A DNA stretch of 64,000 nucleotides from Candidatus Nitrosoglobus terrae (GTDB lineage Bacteria > Pseudomonadota > Gammaproteobacteria > Nitrosococcales > Nitrosococcaceae). This document shows positions 62,205-64,000 of this stretch, in pieces. A program made the translations under genes and the position numbers. Position 1 is the first letter of the stretch. Every line of letters starts with the position of its first letter. The notes under the pieces were generated by a model that did not search any database, had not been told where the DNA came from, and saw only the letters and a list, made by a program, of their open reading frames with translations. The DNA is taken from positions 1,375,001-1,439,000 of the forward strand of contig NZ_AP014836.1 in the NCBI RefSeq assembly GCF_002356115.1, given 5' to 3'.

Positions 62205-63256
62205 ATAACAGCGCCCTCGCCAAATAGAGTGAGCTGTTTACTTGCCACAAACCCTTTATCTTCCACTATCTTTGCCCCGCCTAATTTATATTCTTTTATG
62301 GTTTTTATTATTTGTTCAGCAGTATGGGCTATTGCCGGAACAATGACGCTATTGCCAAATTGCCTATAAGCTTGCGTATCTGACACCGGTATCACGAAAT
62401 CATCAGGATACCCAAAGAGCTTTCTGGCTTCATTGGGAGTCAGTCTACGCGGATTTTTATTGACCCCTTGATAAATCAATATCTCTGATCCGTCCTTGTA
62501 GTAACGGGCGCTCATGGTTCTGGTCCACATATCATTTTTCGGATCAATTAAACCATAACCAAAACCGTTACCCTTCTTAGCGCTATTTTCCTTATGCTGC
62601 TGCAAATATGACCAAAGTTTATCTGATAGCGTATATTTATTATCAACGTGCTTCTCAATCACATCTTGTAGCTCAAGCTTGCGCTTAGCGGGGTATTCAG
62701 GAAAATCAAATTTAATATTAGGAAATACCTTTCTATCAAAGCAGACCATAAAAACACGCTGTCGTTTTTGGGGTACATAATAACTACCGTCTACCACCTT
62801 AAAAAATACTACGTAATCATTCTCCAATAACGTATTGTAGATAACTTTCCATGTATTGCCCTTATCGTGAGATTTTAAGTGCTTAACATTTTCAAGAAAC
62901 ATTATTTTGGACCGCTTCATCTGAGCAATCCGAATAATCTCAAAAAACATATTGCCCTGTATCTTATCTTCAAAGCCGTGCTTTTTTCCTAATGAATTTT
63001 TTTTAGAGACACCCGCTATTGAAAAAGGCTGGCAAGGGAATCCGGCACAAAGTACATCGTAATCTGGTAGCTGAGCAGCCGTAATTTGCTGAATATCTCC
63101 GAGAGGAGTCAGAGAATAATTTACTTCATAGGTTTCCCTTGATTTATCATTCCAGTCGCAAGCCATCGCACACTTTCCCCCTTGATTTGCAAGCGCTTGA
63201 TGAAAACCGCCTATACCAGAAAATAAATCAATAAACTTAAAATTATGTATATCCAT
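62198..63256 (-). CDS. DNA (cytosine-5) methyltransferase
   Basis: This 352-residue enzyme has FIDLFSGIGGFHQAL (SAM site), the catalytic Cys C75 in GFPCQPFS, the ENVKHL motif and the C-terminal RQFGNSV. It would place methyl groups on cytosine C5 at a sequence set by its variable region (about 200-300). The adjacent endonuclease is broken, so this is now an orphan methyltransferase. Start 63256 has no strong ribosome site. AT-rich codon use, as in the McrBC region. The DNA target cannot be read. Confidence 0.93.
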   Translation of the reverse strand: MDIHNFKFIDLFSGIGGFHQALANQGGKCAMACDWNDKSRETYEVNYSLTPLGDIQQITAAQLPDYDVLCAGFPCQPFSIAGVSKKNSLGKKHGFEDKIQGNMFFEIIRIAQMKRSKIMFLENVKHLKSHDKGNTWKVIYNTLLENDYVVFFKVVDGSYYVPQKRQRVFMVCFDRKVFPNIKFDFPEYPAKRKLELQDVIEKHVDNKYTLSDKLWSYLQQHKENSAKKGNGFGYGLIDPKNDMWTRTMSARYYKDGSEILIYQGVNKNPRRLTPNEARKLFGYPDDFVIPVSDTQAYRQFGNSVIVPAIAHTAEQIIKTIKEYKLGGAKIVEDKGFVASKQLTLFGEGAVIC

Positions 63257-63361
63257 ACACTGATAGGGCTAGATAGAGATATTTATCATCCCTTTTTGTA
63301 ACAAGGGGCGTAATAGCTCTTGGTTTAATCACCCATTAGCCGTGTTTGAAATATAATTAAG

Positions 63362-63390
63362 AATAACCGCTTAACAAAAAAGCGGTTATT
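63362..63390. repeat. Perfect 11-bp hairpin upstream of the methyltransferase
   Basis: AATAACCGCTT (63362-63372) pairs exactly with AAGCGGTTATT (63380-63390), 7-base A-rich loop. It lies 106 bases before the methyltransferase start, between it and the small membrane gene. It could be the end of the small gene's transcript or an autoregulatory site; no U-tract. Confidence 0.65.
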
Positions 63391-63494
63391 ATGAGCAGAA
63401 TAATTACAGTAAAAACTTCTAAGCGTTTATGTAGTAATCATATTTTATAAAGATAAAGTAAAACACTGGGCTAAAACCCCTCAGGGTAAAGAGG

Positions 63495-63770
63495 CTAAGA
63501 GAAAGCCCTTTTCCATTTCTTTATCTTTTTTTTCTTTCTACAGCGTTTCTGTTTTAGAGAAGTAGTAGAAGAAGGCAACTGGCGTATCACGCCTACTGCC
63601 CACATTCCCCACGAAAAAACTTTCGCGGCTATTACAGCAAATGCAACTTGCTCTAATTTCCAAGTAAAAATAAGTAATGTCGTCACAGCTGAAAATACCC
63701 ATGCCAGTGCACCGAGAGGGCCGCCAATCATTATTTTTATCTTATTTTTACTCATATAATTAGTTTCCAC
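63495..63770 (-). CDS. Small hypothetical membrane protein
   Basis: I do not recognise a family. The 91-residue protein has two probable membrane segments (GGPLGALAWVFSAVTTLLIF and EQVAFAVIAAKVFSWGMW, about 16-55) and a strongly basic tail (KQKRCRKKKKIKKWKRAF), which should sit in the cytoplasm. Starts at 63770 or Met6 (63755) are equal; neither has a strong ribosome site. It points at the methyltransferase with the 11-bp hairpin between. A function is not inferable. Confidence 0.5.
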   Translation of the reverse strand: METNYMSKNKIKIMIGGPLGALAWVFSAVTTLLIFTWKLEQVAFAVIAAKVFSWGMWAVGVIRQLPSSTTSLKQKRCRKKKKIKKWKRAFS

Positions 63771-64000
63771 TTCTAATTCACTAAAAATCCATACTGACCA
63801 TGTAAAATCCTATTATTCCCATACTAATCTAAATCATTAGGTTATTTGTTATCTTGGCTAAGTCAATCAGTCTAAGCCGATATGAGCTAGATAGCCAGTG
63901 GATATAATGGAATATTATTGTAAAATAAGCGCTGGCTAAATTATCAATATTTTTTAACCCTTTAGAATATTTTTTCTAACCTTAGCTGGGTTTATCTTTA

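Overview
The window comes from an AT-rich gammaproteobacterial chromosome, most likely a chemolithoautotroph of the Nitrosococcus / Chromatiales type. This is inferred from a red-type (form IC) RuBisCO operon with its CbbX activase and divergent CbbR, photorespiratory glycolate-salvage genes, a squalene-hopanoid operon, assimilatory sulfite reductase and the E. coli-like metY-rimP-nusA-infB-rbfA-truB-rpsO-pnp order. No ammonia-, sulfur- or hydrogen-oxidation gene is present here, so the energy metabolism cannot be read from this stretch.

Layout. 1-4.8 kb: the end of a pirin gene, then a two-gene McrB/McrC-like system with a long coiled coil and a small upstream ORF. 5-7.2 kb: a glutathione transferase, a DUF2959 lipoprotein and an unrecognised cysteine/histidine-rich gene at the end of the RuBisCO operon. 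7.2-11.3 kb: cbbX, cbbS, cbbL and divergent cbbR. 11.7-15 kb: a diiron ferritin-like protein, purB and a frameshifted EF-hand gene. 15.2-22.2 kb: argG, a pyruvate dehydrogenase operon whose E2 and E3 are fused into one protein, and a DUF455 protein. 22.4-33.7 kb: glycogen phosphorylase and the translation/RNA operon headed by initiator tRNA. 33.8-37.9 kb: a DUF815 ATPase, a dead dapC, and intact dapD and dapE. 37.9-43.9 kb: a XanB2-like chorismatase, alanine/serine-glyoxylate aminotransferase, glycerate kinase, glcD (apparently starting at CTG) and a 5'-nucleotidase. 44-48.8 kb: a frameshifted lipoprotein gene, then squalene synthase, squalene-hopene cyclase and an HpnG-like phosphorylase. 48.9-55.2 kb: an FMN reductase, an orphan gene behind a perfect CRP-type site, an orphan phosphonopyruvate decarboxylase, pepN and an M48 lipoprotein protease. 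55.3-57.2 kb: a scar region with a peroxiredoxin remnant, a GC-richer CHRD/PEP-CTERM gene and a TnpB remnant. 57.2-64 kb: cysJI, a DUF2024 gene, and a restriction-modification locus with an intact C5-cytosine methyltransferase and a broken endonuclease.

How it fits together. CbbLS fixes CO2 and is re-activated by CbbX. Its oxygenase by-product would be salvaged by GlcD, the glyoxylate aminotransferase and glycerate kinase 30 kb away. PDH feeds acetyl-CoA, GlgP mobilises storage glucan, and the hopanoid genes make a triterpenoid. A striking theme is decay: six loci (EF-hand, dapC, the 44-kb lipoprotein, peroxiredoxin, TnpB, restriction endonuclease) are broken, two of them at simple repeats, which suggests either genome streamlining or residual indel errors in the assembly.

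The best candidates for something new are the coiled-coil McrBC-like system, the unassigned gene at the end of the RuBisCO operon, the E2-E3 fusion with an altered acetyltransferase motif, the CTG-initiated glcD, and the CRP-site orphan gene at 49.7 kb.
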